Source: Herbaspirillum rhizosphaerae | GTDB taxonomy: Bacteria > Pseudomonadota > Gammaproteobacteria > Burkholderiales > Burkholderiaceae_D | Length of the DNA: 64,000 bases | Direction: 5' to 3' | Assembly: GCF_001189965.1 (NCBI RefSeq) | Contig: NZ_LFLU01000008.1 | Location: 168,920-232,919, forward strand | Part shown: piece by piece, positions 46,706-58,101 of the stretch | Layout: every line of letters begins with the position of its first letter | How positions within the stretch are numbered: the stretch's first letter is position 1 | The notes under the pieces: generated by a model | The model's input: only the letters and a program-made list of their open reading frames with translations | Told to the model about the DNA's origin: nothing | Database searches by the model: none | Program-made: the position numbers and the translations under genes

Positions 46706-48049
46706 TCAGGCCTTGGCGGTGTTTGCGTCGGCGATTGCCTGCGCCAGAATGACCAGCGCTTCGTCCATGACGGTATCCGGAATCGTCAGCGGAAACAAGA
46801 AGCGAATCACGTTGCCGTAGCTGCCGCAGGTCAGCAGCAGCAAACCGTTTTTCAAGGCATGGGTCTGCACGCGCTTGGCGAAATCGGCATCCGGCTTGTC
46901 GGTGCCGGGCTGGACGAATTCCACCGCCACCATCGCGCCGAGTCCGCGCACTTCGCCGATGGTCGGAGTGTTTGCTCCCAGTCCGATCAGGAAATCCTTC
47001 AGTGCCGAACCGAGACGCGCGCCGCGCACGACAAGATTTTCTTCCGCGATCACATCCAGCACTGCCAGCGCCGAGGCAACCGCCAGCGGATTGCCGGCAT
47101 AGGTGCCGCCCAGGCCGCCGGGGGCCGGCGCATCCATCACCTCGGCGCGGCCGCACACCGCTGCCAGCGGCATGCCGCCCGCGAGGCTCTTGGCCATCGT
47201 CATCAGGTCGGGCAGGACGTCGTAATGTTCCATTGCAAATAATTTACCGGTACGCGCAAAACCGGTCTGCACTTCATCGGCGATCAGCAGGATGCCGTGC
47301 TCGTCGCAGATCTTGCGCAAACCGCGCATGAATTCCGCCGGCGCTGCGTAGAAGCCGCCTTCGCCTTGCACCGGTTCGATAATGATGGCGGCCACACGCT
47401 TGGGATCGACATCGCTCTTGAACAAGCCGTTGACGGCCGCCAGCGCGTCGTCGCTGGAGACGCCGTGCAGCGCAGTCGGGAAGGGCGCGTGATACACCTC
47501 GCCGGGGAAGGGGCCGAAGCCGAGCTTGTAAGGCGCGACCTTGCCGGTCAGCGCCATGCCCATCATCGTGCGGCCATGGAAGGCGCCCGAGAAGGCGATG
47601 ACGGCAGAGCGGCCGGTGGCGGCGCGCGCAATCTTGACGGCGTTTTCCACCGCCTCGGCGCCGGTGCTGAAGAGAGCGGTCTTCTTGGCGTGTTCGCCCG
47701 GCGTGACGGCGTTGATGCGTTCGGCCAGCTCGACATAGCTCGCATATGGAACGATCTGGTAGGCGGTATGGGTGAAACGCTCCATCTGGGCGCTGATCGC
47801 TTCCATCAGTTTGGGATGGCGATGACCGGTGTTCAATACGGCGATGCCGGCGGCGAAGTCGATGTAGCGGCGTCCTTCGACATCCCACAGCTCGGCATTG
47901 AGGGCGCGGTCGGCGTAGAAATCGCACATCACGCCGACGCCGCGCGGCGTGGCGGCATTCTTGCGAGCTTGCAGTTCTTTATTGGAGAGGGCTTGCGCCG
48001 ATGTGACTGGTGTGACGGGGGCGACGCTCTTGAGTGCATTGGATGTCAT
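46706..48049 (-). CDS. gabT: 4-aminobutyrate aminotransferase
   Basis: A 447-residue class III PLP aminotransferase. Landmarks are GIAVLNTGHRHPKL, TGAEAVENAVKIARAATGR, FSGAFHGRTMMGMALTG, LIADEVQTGFARTGKLFAMEHY and the Schiff-base lysine in MAKSLAGGMPLAAV. It moves the amino group of GABA to 2-oxoglutarate, giving succinic semialdehyde for gabD. It is the first gene of the minus-strand GABA operon and divergent from the MocR-type regulator 113 bases away. Confidence 0.93.
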   Translation of the reverse strand: MTSNALKSVAPVTPVTSAQALSNKELQARKNAATPRGVGVMCDFYADRALNAELWDVEGRRYIDFAAGIAVLNTGHRHPKLMEAISAQMERFTHTAYQIVPYASYVELAERINAVTPGEHAKKTALFSTGAEAVENAVKIARAATGRSAVIAFSGAFHGRTMMGMALTGKVAPYKLGFGPFPGEVYHAPFPTALHGVSSDDALAAVNGLFKSDVDPKRVAAIIIEPVQGEGGFYAAPAEFMRGLRKICDEHGILLIADEVQTGFARTGKLFAMEHYDVLPDLMTMAKSLAGGMPLAAVCGRAEVMDAPAPGGLGGTYAGNPLAVASALAVLDVIAEENLVVRGARLGSALKDFLIGLGANTPTIGEVRGLGAMVAVEFVQPGTDKPDADFAKRVQTHALKNGLLLLTCGSYGNVIRFLFPLTIPDTVMDEALVILAQAIADANTAKA

Positions 48050-48162
48050 TGCTTGCTCCGGTATCCGCTTTGGAAAAACTGAAAGAAACTGAGTTGAAGC
48101 AATACTAAATCTGCAATGGACCTGTAATATAGAGCCAATTCTAAATATTTGATGGAGCCACT

Positions 48163-49671
48163 TTGCGCATCGTCTCCTTGTCGGATTATTTGCTGCTACG
48201 CGTCAATCGCGCCGCTTCAGGCCAGGGAAGTGCTCGCATCCCGCGTGCACCAATCAATCGTCAGATTTATCAACTGATCCGCGAAGCCATCCTCGCCCAG
48301 ACTTTGCCGGCCGGCCTGCAACTGCCATCCTCGCGCGACCTCGCAGGCGAACTCGGCATGTCGCGTAACACAGTCACCTACGCCTACGAACAATTGCTGG
48401 CCGAGGGTTATCTGGAAAGCCGCGCCGGCGCCGGCACCTTCGTCGCCGACACCGCGCCGGACCAGATTCCCGAGACGGTCGAACGCAACGCGCCGCTCAC
48501 CGACCCATCCGGCAAGTCGGAACTGTCGGCGCGCGGCGCCATGCTTACGCGCCAGGCCGGCGTCAGCGACAAGCAGTGGGGCGCTTTCATGCCCGGCATT
48601 CCGGACGTCACGCAGTTTCCCAGCAAGGTTTGGAGCCGCCTGCAAAACAAGCACTGGCGTCGCTCGCAGGCAGAGATGCTGACTTACGGCCCGGGCGCCG
48701 GCTACGGCCCGCTGCGCGAAGCCATCGCCGAATACCTGCGCATCTCGCGCTCGGTCAACTGCAACGCCAGCCAGGTCCTGATCACCACCGGCATCCATCA
48801 ATCGCTCGACACCGTCGTCAAGCTGCTCGGCGAACACGGCGACTCCGCCTGGATCGAAGACCCGTGTTACTGGGGCACGCGCAGCGTATTGAATTCGCTC
48901 GGCATCCAATCGGTGCCGATTCCCGTCGACCAGGAAGGCATGCGCATGCGCCTGGCCAATCTGCGCCGTCCGCCGCGCTTCATCTGCACCACGCCGTCGC
49001 ATCAATATCCGCTCGGCATGGTCATGAGCCTGTCGCGTCGCCGCATGCTGCTTGAGTACGCCGCCGCCCACAAAGTCTGGATCATCGAAGACGATTACGA
49101 CAGCGAGTTCCGCTACGGCGGCCGTCCGCTGGCGTCGCTGCAGGGCATGGATACGCACAATCGCGTGCTCTACATGGGCACCTTCAGCAAGATCATGTTT
49201 CCCGGCTTGCGAGTCGGTTTTCTGGTGGTGCCGGAAGCGCTGGCTTCAGCCTTCGGCACCGGCATGGCGGAGCTTTACCGCTCAGGACAAGTGTTTCTGC
49301 AGGCGACCCTGGCGGACTTCATGGCGGAGGGACATTTCTCATCGCACATCCGCAAGATGCGCGTGCTTTATGCGGAACGTCTACGCTTGTTGCAGCAGGC
49401 CATTCATCGCAATTTCGGCGAGCAGATGCATATCACCGGCGGCGAGGCCGGCCTGCATCTCACCGTGTCGCTGCCGCCCGAATGCAATGACAAGCTGGTA
49501 TGTGAAGACGCGCGCAGGGAGGGCATCATCGTGCGTCCGCTATCGACTTACTACATGTCGCCGAAGACGGCGCGCAGCGGTTTGCTGCTGGGTTACGCCA
49601 GCGTGCCGGATGAAGCCATCGGTCCGGCCTTCGACAAACTGGCGCAAGTGATTCGCAAACACGTCTCGTAA
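48163..49671 (+). CDS. MocR/GabR-type transcriptional regulator
   Basis: A 502-residue fusion of an N-terminal GntR winged helix (LPSSRDLAGELGMSRNTVTYAYEQLLAEGYL) with a fold-type I aminotransferase-like domain that binds PLP (lysine in GTFSKIMFPGLRVGF). GabR of Bacillus senses PLP and GABA and activates gabTD. Here the gene faces away from gabT, 113 bases apart, which fits that role. The start is a TTG at 48163 preceded by ATGGAG; no in-frame ATG is as well placed. Confidence 0.9.
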   Translation: MRIVSLSDYLLLRVNRAASGQGSARIPRAPINRQIYQLIREAILAQTLPAGLQLPSSRDLAGELGMSRNTVTYAYEQLLAEGYLESRAGAGTFVADTAPDQIPETVERNAPLTDPSGKSELSARGAMLTRQAGVSDKQWGAFMPGIPDVTQFPSKVWSRLQNKHWRRSQAEMLTYGPGAGYGPLREAIAEYLRISRSVNCNASQVLITTGIHQSLDTVVKLLGEHGDSAWIEDPCYWGTRSVLNSLGIQSVPIPVDQEGMRMRLANLRRPPRFICTTPSHQYPLGMVMSLSRRRMLLEYAAAHKVWIIEDDYDSEFRYGGRPLASLQGMDTHNRVLYMGTFSKIMFPGLRVGFLVVPEALASAFGTGMAELYRSGQVFLQATLADFMAEGHFSSHIRKMRVLYAERLRLLQQAIHRNFGEQMHITGGEAGLHLTVSLPPECNDKLVCEDARREGIIVRPLSTYYMSPKTARSGLLLGYASVPDEAIGPAFDKLAQVIRKHVS

Positions 49672-49932
49672 AACGAGTGATAAAAATCTCGAATTCCGTG
49701 ATGCTGCGTATGAGGTATTAAACGTTGATCCAGCGCATTGACGACGATCTTTTTATCGCGCATCCTAGCGACTTCACATAGCCATGCGGCAATTTTTATC
49801 GGTGGAGGCGGGGACCTCATCCGGCAATAACGAATTTCTGCCCTAGCAAAAACATACATCATCGTAGAAGCATCGACACCGGTATCTCAACGAGCCGGCA
49901 TCGCGTGATTAAAATCTTGTTATGGGTCGTCT

Positions 49933-51648
49933 ATGCTCAATGCTGTTGCCGCTCTGTTGACGGCAATTCCTGAAATTGCGCTATTCGCTGCACTGGCCAT
50001 CGGTTATGGCCTGGGGCAAATCAGATTCGGTCCGATTCAACTGGGCGGCGTATGCGGCACGCTCGTCGCTGCGCTGGCGATCGGGCAGTTGGGCGTAGTG
50101 CTCGACGCCCATGTCAAGACCGTTTTCTTCGCACTGTTCATCTTCGCGCTGGGCTTCGCCGGCGGTCCGCAATTCTTCGCCAACCTCAACGCAAAGGGCA
50201 TGCGTCTCGGCGTGTTCTGCCTGGCCGAAGTCCTGGTGGTGCTTGGCATGGTGCTGGCCGCGACCTACGTGCTGCAGCTCGATCAGGGTACGGCCGCGGG
50301 ATTGATGGCAGGCGCGGCAACCGAGTCGGCGGTGGTCGGCACGGCGACCGATGCGATCTCAAAACTGGCGCTGCCGGCGACGCAAGTCGCGCAGTTGCAG
50401 GCCAACGTCGTCACCGCGTATTCCATCACCTACATCTTCGGCCTCATCACCATTGTCATTGCTACAAGCCAGATTTTTCCGCTGCTGCTGCGCATCGACA
50501 TGCGCGCCGAAGCGAAAAAACTCTGGGCCGAAATGGGCGGCGGCAATGACGAAGGGGAGAGCGCAATCGTCGCCGTGCCGCATCTGGTCGGGCGGATCTA
50601 CCGCATCGGCGCAGCCGGCGGACTAAGCGTCGCGGAGATCAACGCCCGGCTCGGTGCAGCTCGAAATCAGGCCGGTATCGTGCGCCTGCGACGGCAGGGA
50701 CAGGACATCGCCGTCACGCCGGAATTGCAGCTCGCATCCGATGACGAAGTACTGGTCGTCGGCCACCGCAAGCACCTGGTGGACGTCGAGGCCGACGCCT
50801 TGCTCGGCGAAGAACTCGCCGGCGCCGCCGGGCTGAACACCGGCCTTCACACGCAGGATGTCGTGATCCGCAACAAGGACTGGCGCGGCCGCTTGCTGCA
50901 CGAACTGATCTCCGGCTTGCCGCCCAATCTGTACGTCGGCGCGATCCGGCGCGGCGATCAGCAATTGCCGGTTCTGCCTGACGTCCAGTTGCAGCTCAAT
51001 GACATCGTCCGTCTGTACGCCATTGCACCGACGCATACGGCGGCATTTGCTAAGGTCGTCCCGCTGATCGGCAAAGCGCTTCCTGAGAACCGCCGCAGCA
51101 ACATCGGCGTGCTGGCGCTGGGGATATCGCTGGGCATCTTCATCGGCGGATTGAGCGTGCGCATCGGCGGCATTCCGTTTTCTGCGGGGACGGGCGGGGG
51201 CGCCTTGCTGACCGGGCTGGTGCTCGGATGGTACGCGGCAAAACGGCCGGATCTTCCGACCATCAACAACGACGCCCTGATCCTGCTCAAGGACATCGGC
51301 CTGACAACCTTCATCGCCTGCGTCGGCTTGCAGGCAGGTCCGCAAGCGCTGACGCTGATCGCTCATTACGGCCTTACCCTGCCGCTGATCGGCGTTGCCG
51401 TGGCGCTTGGCCCTGCGCTGGTGTCGCTGACGATCGGCCGTTTCGTTTTCAGACTGAGTGCGCCGGTCCTGCTCGGCGCGATCGCAGGGCAGCAATGCAG
51501 CACGCCGGCATTGAGCGCGATCCAGAACGCCGCGGGCAATTCCACGCCCTTGCTCGGCTACACCATTACCTATGCAATTTCCAATGTCGTGCTGCCGCTG
51601 ATGGGACCGCTGATTGTCGGTCTGGCAGGGTTGATGATCCGGCATTAA
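49933..51648 (+). CDS. AspT-family aspartate:alanine antiporter (first copy)
   Basis: A 571-residue AspT/YidE-type exchanger. Two hydrophobic duplicated AspT halves (about 1-190 and 385-571) surround a pair of cytoplasmic TrkA_C/RCK domains (about 205-370, for example LVGRIYRIGAAGGLSVAEINARLG and LQLASDDEVLVVGHRKHL). Each half has the G-rich signature (GGPQFFANLN; GTGGGALLTGLVLGW). It resembles its downstream neighbour throughout. With aspartate decarboxylase it would swap aspartate for alanine. The ribosome-binding site is weak. Confidence 0.85.
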   Translation: MLNAVAALLTAIPEIALFAALAIGYGLGQIRFGPIQLGGVCGTLVAALAIGQLGVVLDAHVKTVFFALFIFALGFAGGPQFFANLNAKGMRLGVFCLAEVLVVLGMVLAATYVLQLDQGTAAGLMAGAATESAVVGTATDAISKLALPATQVAQLQANVVTAYSITYIFGLITIVIATSQIFPLLLRIDMRAEAKKLWAEMGGGNDEGESAIVAVPHLVGRIYRIGAAGGLSVAEINARLGAARNQAGIVRLRRQGQDIAVTPELQLASDDEVLVVGHRKHLVDVEADALLGEELAGAAGLNTGLHTQDVVIRNKDWRGRLLHELISGLPPNLYVGAIRRGDQQLPVLPDVQLQLNDIVRLYAIAPTHTAAFAKVVPLIGKALPENRRSNIGVLALGISLGIFIGGLSVRIGGIPFSAGTGGGALLTGLVLGWYAAKRPDLPTINNDALILLKDIGLTTFIACVGLQAGPQALTLIAHYGLTLPLIGVAVALGPALVSLTIGRFVFRLSAPVLLGAIAGQQCSTPALSAIQNAAGNSTPLLGYTITYAISNVVLPLMGPLIVGLAGLMIRH

Positions 51649-51687
51649 GGCCGGCCCAGGATTTTTTAGTACTGAAAGGTGGTAATC

Positions 51688-53376
51688 ATGGAATGGCTAC
51701 ACCAGTTGTTCGCCCGATCTCCCGAGATCGCATTGTTCTTGTCGCTGGCAGTCGGCTACTACATCGGCAAGATCCAGTTCGGCAAATTCCAGCTCGGCGG
51801 CGTGGCCGGTTCCTTGCTGGTTGCCGTGCTGGTCAGCCAGGTCGGCGTTAGCGTCGATCCCGGCGTGAAGTCGGTGCTGTTTGCGCTCTTCATTTACGCT
51901 GTCGGCTACGAGAGCGGCCCGCAATTCTTCAACTCGCTCGGCAAGCAATCGATACGCGAAATCATCCTCGCCGCCGTGCTCGCCATCACCGGCCTCGCCA
52001 CCGTGGTCATCATGGCCAAACTGTTCGGCCTGGACAAAGGACTGGCCGCTGGCGTCGCAGCCGGCGGACTGACGCAATCGGCCATCATCGGCACCGCCGG
52101 CGACGCCATCACCAAACTTGGCTTGGCCGCCGATGAAGTCAAACGGCTGCAAGGCAACGTTGCCGTCGGTTATGCCGTGACTTATGTATTCGGCTCGTTC
52201 GGCGCGATCCTGGTGTGCGTCAACTTGCTGCCCAAACTGATGGGCCGCAGCATCAAGGAAGACGCGGTGCGCGCCGAAGCCGCCATGCAGGAGGGCGTGC
52301 AAGTCCTCGCGCCCGGCCAGCAAGCCGCCGCGCCGGACCTGGTCGGGCGGATCTACCAGATCGGCGACCACACCGACCTCAGCATCGGGCAACTGGAAAA
52401 GGAGCACGCCGCCCACGGCATCACCATCGAGCGCCTCAAGCGCGACGGCAAGATCATCGAAGTCGCACCGGAGCTGGCGCTGCAAGCCGGCGACATCGTG
52501 CTTGCGGTAGGCCGCAGGCAGGCGATGATCAACGTGGAGCCGATTTTCAGCAAGGAGCTGTATGGCGTCGAAGGCATGGAGCTGACCATGGAACGCCGCG
52601 ACATCGTGCTCTCCAACAAGGAGTATCACAACCGCACGGTCGGCGACATCCGCAGCAATACCTCGCTGCAGGTGCGCCACGGTATTTACGTCGTGCAGCT
52701 CATGCGCATGGGCAAGGTGTTGCCGCTGCAGGAAAAAACCATCGTCCAGGTCGGCGACGTGGTCTCGGTGTTCGGTTCCGAGCAAGACGTCAAACGCGTG
52801 TCTTCGCTGATCGGTTACGTCATCGTGCCCAGCGCAAAAACCGACTTCGTCTACCTCGGCGCCGGTCTGGTGGTTGGCCTGTTGGTCGGTTTGCTGACGG
52901 CGCGCATCGGCTCGATTCCCCTGACGCTCGGCAGCGGCGGCGGGGCGCTGTTGTCCGGCTTGCTGTTCGGCTGGCTGCGGGCCAAGCGCCAGACCTTCGG
53001 CGCGATGCCCAGCGGCGCGGTGCAGATCCTGAAGGATCTCGGCCTGGCCGGCTTTGTCGTGGTGGTTGGCTTGTCGTCCGGATTGCAGGCGGTGCAGACC
53101 GTCAAGGAACAGGGGCTGACGTTGTTCGGCGTCGGCGTGGTCGTCACGGTGCTGCCGCTGATCCTGACCATGCTGATCGGCCGCTACATCCTGCGCTACG
53201 ACAACACGGCAGTGTTTGCCGGCGCGCTCAGCGGCTCGCGCAGCGCCAATCCGGCGTTCGGCGAAGTGCTGGACAAGGCCGAGAACGCCATCCCCACGGT
53301 TCCCTTCGCCATCACCTATGCGCTGGCCAATGTCTTCCTGACCTTGCTGGGGCCGCTGATCGTGGCGCTGGTGTAG
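51688..53376 (+). CDS. aspT: AspT-family aspartate:alanine antiporter (second copy)
   Basis: A 562-residue membrane exchanger paralogous to the gene 39 bases upstream. It has two hydrophobic AspT halves with ESGPQFFNSLGKQSIREI and GSGGGALLSGLLFGWLRAKR, and a central double RCK region (LVGRIYQIGDHTDLSIGQLEKEHAAHGITIERLKRDGK). AAAGGTGG precedes the ATG at 51688. It is followed 90 bases later by the aspartate 4-decarboxylase gene, the classic aspT partner. Confidence 0.88.
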   Translation: MEWLHQLFARSPEIALFLSLAVGYYIGKIQFGKFQLGGVAGSLLVAVLVSQVGVSVDPGVKSVLFALFIYAVGYESGPQFFNSLGKQSIREIILAAVLAITGLATVVIMAKLFGLDKGLAAGVAAGGLTQSAIIGTAGDAITKLGLAADEVKRLQGNVAVGYAVTYVFGSFGAILVCVNLLPKLMGRSIKEDAVRAEAAMQEGVQVLAPGQQAAAPDLVGRIYQIGDHTDLSIGQLEKEHAAHGITIERLKRDGKIIEVAPELALQAGDIVLAVGRRQAMINVEPIFSKELYGVEGMELTMERRDIVLSNKEYHNRTVGDIRSNTSLQVRHGIYVVQLMRMGKVLPLQEKTIVQVGDVVSVFGSEQDVKRVSSLIGYVIVPSAKTDFVYLGAGLVVGLLVGLLTARIGSIPLTLGSGGGALLSGLLFGWLRAKRQTFGAMPSGAVQILKDLGLAGFVVVVGLSSGLQAVQTVKEQGLTLFGVGVVVTVLPLILTMLIGRYILRYDNTAVFAGALSGSRSANPAFGEVLDKAENAIPTVPFAITYALANVFLTLLGPLIVALV

Positions 53377-55104
<1,728 letters not shown>

Positions 55105-55130
55105 GCTGGAAATTGTCGGATTGAGAGTAA

Positions 55131-55158
55131 AAAGCCCGCTTTTAGCGGGCTTTTTTTA
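55131..55158 (+). terminator. Intrinsic terminator of the aspartate-alanine operon
   Basis: A perfect stem (AGCCCGCT and AGCGGGCT, TTT loop) is followed by seven T, 28 bases after the decarboxylase stop codon. Confidence 0.92.
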
Positions 55159-55428
55159 TGCACGGCGCATGTTCAGGGCACTCCTGCCTCAACATTCAAA
55201 GATGCGTGGGAGGATGTTTTATTGTCGTTAAAAATAATGGGAGGATTCGGCTTCTCCTCATCCATTTGAATGATGTTTGACCAAGATATTTCATGAATAC
55301 TCCAATAGCACTGGAATCTTCGTCCGAAGAGCCATCCAGATAGCGCGACGGCTATCCCGATACCAGCTCTTGCATCGACACTTCCTTGGCTCATATTTGT
55401 ACGTAAAACAAATTAGATTGGGGAATAT
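55159..55428. other. Gap between the aspartate operon and the accessory patch
   Basis: Base composition drops here towards AT. A minus-strand frame of 73 codons exists (55173-55394) but shows no recognisable features, so I do not call it. The right end must contain the promoter of the lipoprotein gene at 55429. Confidence 0.4.
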
Positions 55429-56175
55429 ATGAGAAGAAATAAATTTGCGATATCAGGTATTTTCATCATTTTCATATTGTCCGGATGCCAGAATTTAAGG
55501 CCGCTTCCAGTGCGCGAGCCGACTCCGACGGTAGATGTGATCGATCCACAAACGCTACATGTGACCAAAGTTCGTAGAGAACCGGATGGATTGCAAGGGG
55601 GATTGATACCCGCCAAAGACCTTTTGGAGGCGAAGAAAAACGTAAAAATCTATTCTGATTTTTATAACCAAGCGTTCGTCGAGTTAAAACAATCTTCATA
55701 TTCCATCGACGACACAACTTTCCTCGGCGGCCTTCTTGGCGTTATTGGAGGAGTCGCAAAATCAGTAGAGACAGCCGCAACGGGAGGTGTCATTGCGGCA
55801 GGCGGATCGGTAGTTTCTTCAAGATATAGCTTGGAAGTTCAAGCTGCGAACTATCGAAGTGCTTATACGGCAATGCGTTGCATGTGGCGAAAAATCTCAG
55901 TTGTTTCTGATAGTGAAGTCAAAGGTGCTGAGGTTGCAGCCGCGACAAACGAGTTGATAGATTCGATACGAGAAAAACTTAGGGATCTTCAAGCCGACAT
56001 TAAGCTTGTGTCGCCAGATTTAAGCAATTTGAAGAATGCATTGGAACAGTACAGAAGTGCGCCAACTTTTGTCAGATCGGGAGCAATGGAATTTACGAGT
56101 GGAACGTCCGAGGTTGGAAACACCGCATCACTTATTTCGGATTTGAAAACCTGTGTCGCAGCATTCAGTTCTTGA
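55429..56175 (+). CDS. Predicted lipoprotein of an accessory region, unknown function
   Basis: A 248-residue protein with a lipoprotein signal (FAISGIFIIFILSGC, Cys near 20). A Gly/Ala-rich hydrophobic stretch lies near residues 103-125 (TFLGGLLGVIGGVAKSVE, GGVIAAGGSVV). The C-terminal half is helical and probably coiled. Codon use and composition are clearly more AT-rich than in flanking genes, suggesting recent acquisition. No family recognised. It precedes a remnant M15 peptidase gene. Confidence 0.65.
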   Translation: MRRNKFAISGIFIIFILSGCQNLRPLPVREPTPTVDVIDPQTLHVTKVRREPDGLQGGLIPAKDLLEAKKNVKIYSDFYNQAFVELKQSSYSIDDTTFLGGLLGVIGGVAKSVETAATGGVIAAGGSVVSSRYSLEVQAANYRSAYTAMRCMWRKISVVSDSEVKGAEVAAATNELIDSIREKLRDLQADIKLVSPDLSNLKNALEQYRSAPTFVRSGAMEFTSGTSEVGNTASLISDLKTCVAAFSS

Positions 56176-56201
56176 ATTGAGATGTCTACTGGAGAAATTC
56201 G

Positions 56202-56426
56202 ATGAACGAAGAAGAACGCAATGCAAGAAATAATGCTCGCTTGCAGGAGCTCTACCCTACATTCAGGGCAAGGATTGCGAAGGTAATTAATCTTATGGAG
56301 CAAGTCAATTTTCGTCCGCGTATTCAAGATGCGTGGCGTTCTCCCGAAGACCAGATCGTGACTTCCGGCTCCACCTTGCGCCCCATTGCACACAATTCAA
56401 TTCATGTATTGAAGCTGTTTCCATGA
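56202..56426 (+). pseudogene. Truncated M15-type (VanY/D-Ala-D-Ala carboxypeptidase-like) peptidase remnant
   Basis: The 74-residue frame starts with a typical M15 peptidase N-terminus (LQELYPTFRARIAKVI, FRPRIQDAWRSPEDQ) but then departs into unrelated sequence and stops. The expected FxTGxSxxxFGxHN segment and all zinc-binding residues are absent. The next 160 bases do not restore the frame, so this looks like a gene cut by deletion. It could also be a small reused protein. Confidence 0.6.
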
Positions 56427-56515
56427 ACGAAGTTATCTTTCATCGGTTTCATCGGCAACGTTTCATCTTTGTAAGCTCACACGCCTTCACGCATTGATTG
56501 GCAGTGAGGAGTACT

Positions 56516-56575
56516 ATGTCTCCGAGCATTAAAATTGGGCAAGGCCAATGCACCGACGTGATTTGCCGGCAATGA
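56516..56575 (+). CDS. Possible 19-residue small ORF
   Basis: An ATG with a strong GAGGAG six bases upstream opens a 19-codon frame (MSPSIKIGQGQCTDVICRQ) ending 15 bases before the next small gene. It may be a leader peptide or a coupling ORF. The evidence is only the Shine-Dalgarno and spacing. Confidence 0.2.
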   Translation: MSPSIKIGQGQCTDVICRQ

Positions 56576-56590
56576 AACGGAGATGACAAA

Positions 56591-56797
56591 GTGAGTGACA
56601 AACGTGTAACGCCGGTTCGTCCGATTCAGTCAGTCGACGCGGTTGAACCGACTTGTTTCAGAAAGACGTATTTCGAACAACTCCATTACTGGAAGGAGAT
56701 GTCCGATCAATATGCACAAAAGCGTAAGGCCAGAGAGGCAGGAATGTCATATAAAGAAATTCTATCCGCAGCCAAAACGGCGAAGGAAGGCTCGTAG
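56591..56797 (+). CDS. Small hypothetical protein
   Basis: A 68-residue charged, helical protein starting at a GTG preceded by CGGAGATGACAAA. The second half is Lys/Ala-rich (YAQKRKAREAGMSYKEIL). No family recognised. It ends one base before the stop codon of the convergent VOC gene. It belongs to the same less GC-rich patch as the lipoprotein and peptidase remnant. Confidence 0.4.
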   Translation: MSDKRVTPVRPIQSVDAVEPTCFRKTYFEQLHYWKEMSDQYAQKRKAREAGMSYKEILSAAKTAKEGS

Positions 56798-56798
56798 T

Positions 56799-57620
56799 CT
56801 AGCCGAACGTCCAGTCTGCAAACTCAAGCAAGACGCCAGATGCAGGCAACGCCAATGCAAGTCTGTCGCTATCTTCCAGCACCGGAAAACCAAGCGTGCG
56901 AGCCCGGGTCGAAATAAAACTACGATCGCCGCCACGAAAACGAATCGCCGCAAAAAATGCATCGCGTTGCGGCGCGTGCGCAGCGAGTTCACCGAACCGT
57001 TCCGGCAAACTGCCAGCATCCGCAAACTCCAACGCGAAATCCGTCCCCCAACGGCCCATGCGGCCATAGTCCGCTGCAGCCTGTACAGGATCCTTGTCCA
57101 CCACCACCATGCCGGCAATGCCGGTGACGCCATTCGGATGCACCATCCATTCCGGTCGCCAGACCAGCTCAGGCGTGAGATGGCGGCAGGCATACACGCG
57201 ACCTGCCGCAAATTGCCCGGGCAGCAGGCGGACCGTGGAAAACCGCGCATCAACCGCGGCGCCATCGACATCGACAGGCCGTGAAAAATGCTGCACCGGC
57301 TGCGCCTTCAGCCCCATGGCAATCCAATCGTCGTGACAGGCTTGCACATCCTCCACGGCATAGACCAGACCGTCGATGCCTACCGGGCTGTCGAGGATTT
57401 CCTGGCGCACTTTGTCGCTGTCGCGCGGCTGGCCGATCAGCTCAAGATAACCGCCGGCCAGCACCACCAGATGATTGACCGATCCGAGGGTGTGGTAGCC
57501 GCGCGGGGTGATGGTGAAGCCCAGGCTTTCCAATAGTGTTTGGGCGGCGTCGATTTCGTAGTGGGTGTTGATGACCAGGTGATCTAGTGCGGCGGGGTTT
57601 TGATTAATGAGAGATGGCAT
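56799..57620 (-). CDS. VOC family/glyoxalase-like protein
   Basis: A 273-residue protein of the Glyoxalase_3/VOC group. The first domain begins ALDHLVINTHYEIDAAQTLLESLGFTITPRGYHTLGSVNHLVVL, and a second, less conserved domain follows with LTPELVWRPEWMVHPNGVTGIAGMVVV. Histidine and glutamate positions fit a metal site (DHLVIN, GGYLELIG). The start at 57620 is the most plausible; ATGs at 57641 and 57746 are alternatives and none has a good ribosome-binding site. The function is unknown. Confidence 0.75.
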   Translation of the reverse strand: MPSLINQNPAALDHLVINTHYEIDAAQTLLESLGFTITPRGYHTLGSVNHLVVLAGGYLELIGQPRDSDKVRQEILDSPVGIDGLVYAVEDVQACHDDWIAMGLKAQPVQHFSRPVDVDGAAVDARFSTVRLLPGQFAAGRVYACRHLTPELVWRPEWMVHPNGVTGIAGMVVVDKDPVQAAADYGRMGRWGTDFALEFADAGSLPERFGELAAHAPQRDAFFAAIRFRGGDRSFISTRARTLGFPVLEDSDRLALALPASGVLLEFADWTFG

Positions 57621-58101
57621 TTGGATAGTGGAACAATTCATGAAGGGTAACGCTGAGATGAGCACAAGGGATTTTACTATTTCGCATTCATGGTCCTGGC
57701 GCTCGAGGCTCGCTGTTGCGCAGCGCTCATCTGGTAAAACCGACAAAATGGCAATTCATCGCAAGCAGCGATTGTCCGTCAACGTGAGCAAATATAAACC
57801 TCTCTCCCGGAGGTTTTTTTTCGTCCTCATGCGGAAGGGACAGAGGACGGTCATGTTTATCAGCGCAAAAAACATACTCGGAAGTTTGATTAAATTCAAA
57901 AGATACCCGGCACGATTCACTGCAAATACGGAAAGAAAGGCTGCCGTCGTAATTCCATTATTTGCAGCAAACAGATTATTCAAAATTATTCTAAGAAAAG
58001 TACGTAACTTTTGTTGCATTTTGCATGATATTGGGCAACTATCCCTCTCCTAGTAATGAGAATAATTGTTATTTTCATTATTGTTTGTGAGGAGATAAGC
58101 C
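57621..58101. other. Upstream region of the siderophore sigma gene
   Basis: Frames of up to 148 codons cross this AT-richer stretch but none looks like a protein. The right end carries a Fur box just before the sigma gene. Nothing else stands out. Confidence 0.4.
58055..58073. promoter_or_regulatory. Fur box upstream of the siderophore sigma gene
   Basis: AATGAGAATAATTGTTATT matches the Fur consensus in the 7-1-7 form (TGAGAAT-A-ATTGTTA). It lies 29 bases before the GTG start of the ECF sigma gene, so iron-loaded Fur should shut the sigma gene off. Confidence 0.82.

Noticed and set aside
55173..55394. 73-codon minus-strand frame after the aspartate operon
   Set aside because: No recognisable domain, start signal or partner; could be real but unsupported.
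57607..58053. 148-codon plus-strand frame before the sigma gene
   Set aside because: Overlaps the VOC gene start and promoter DNA, with no protein-like features.
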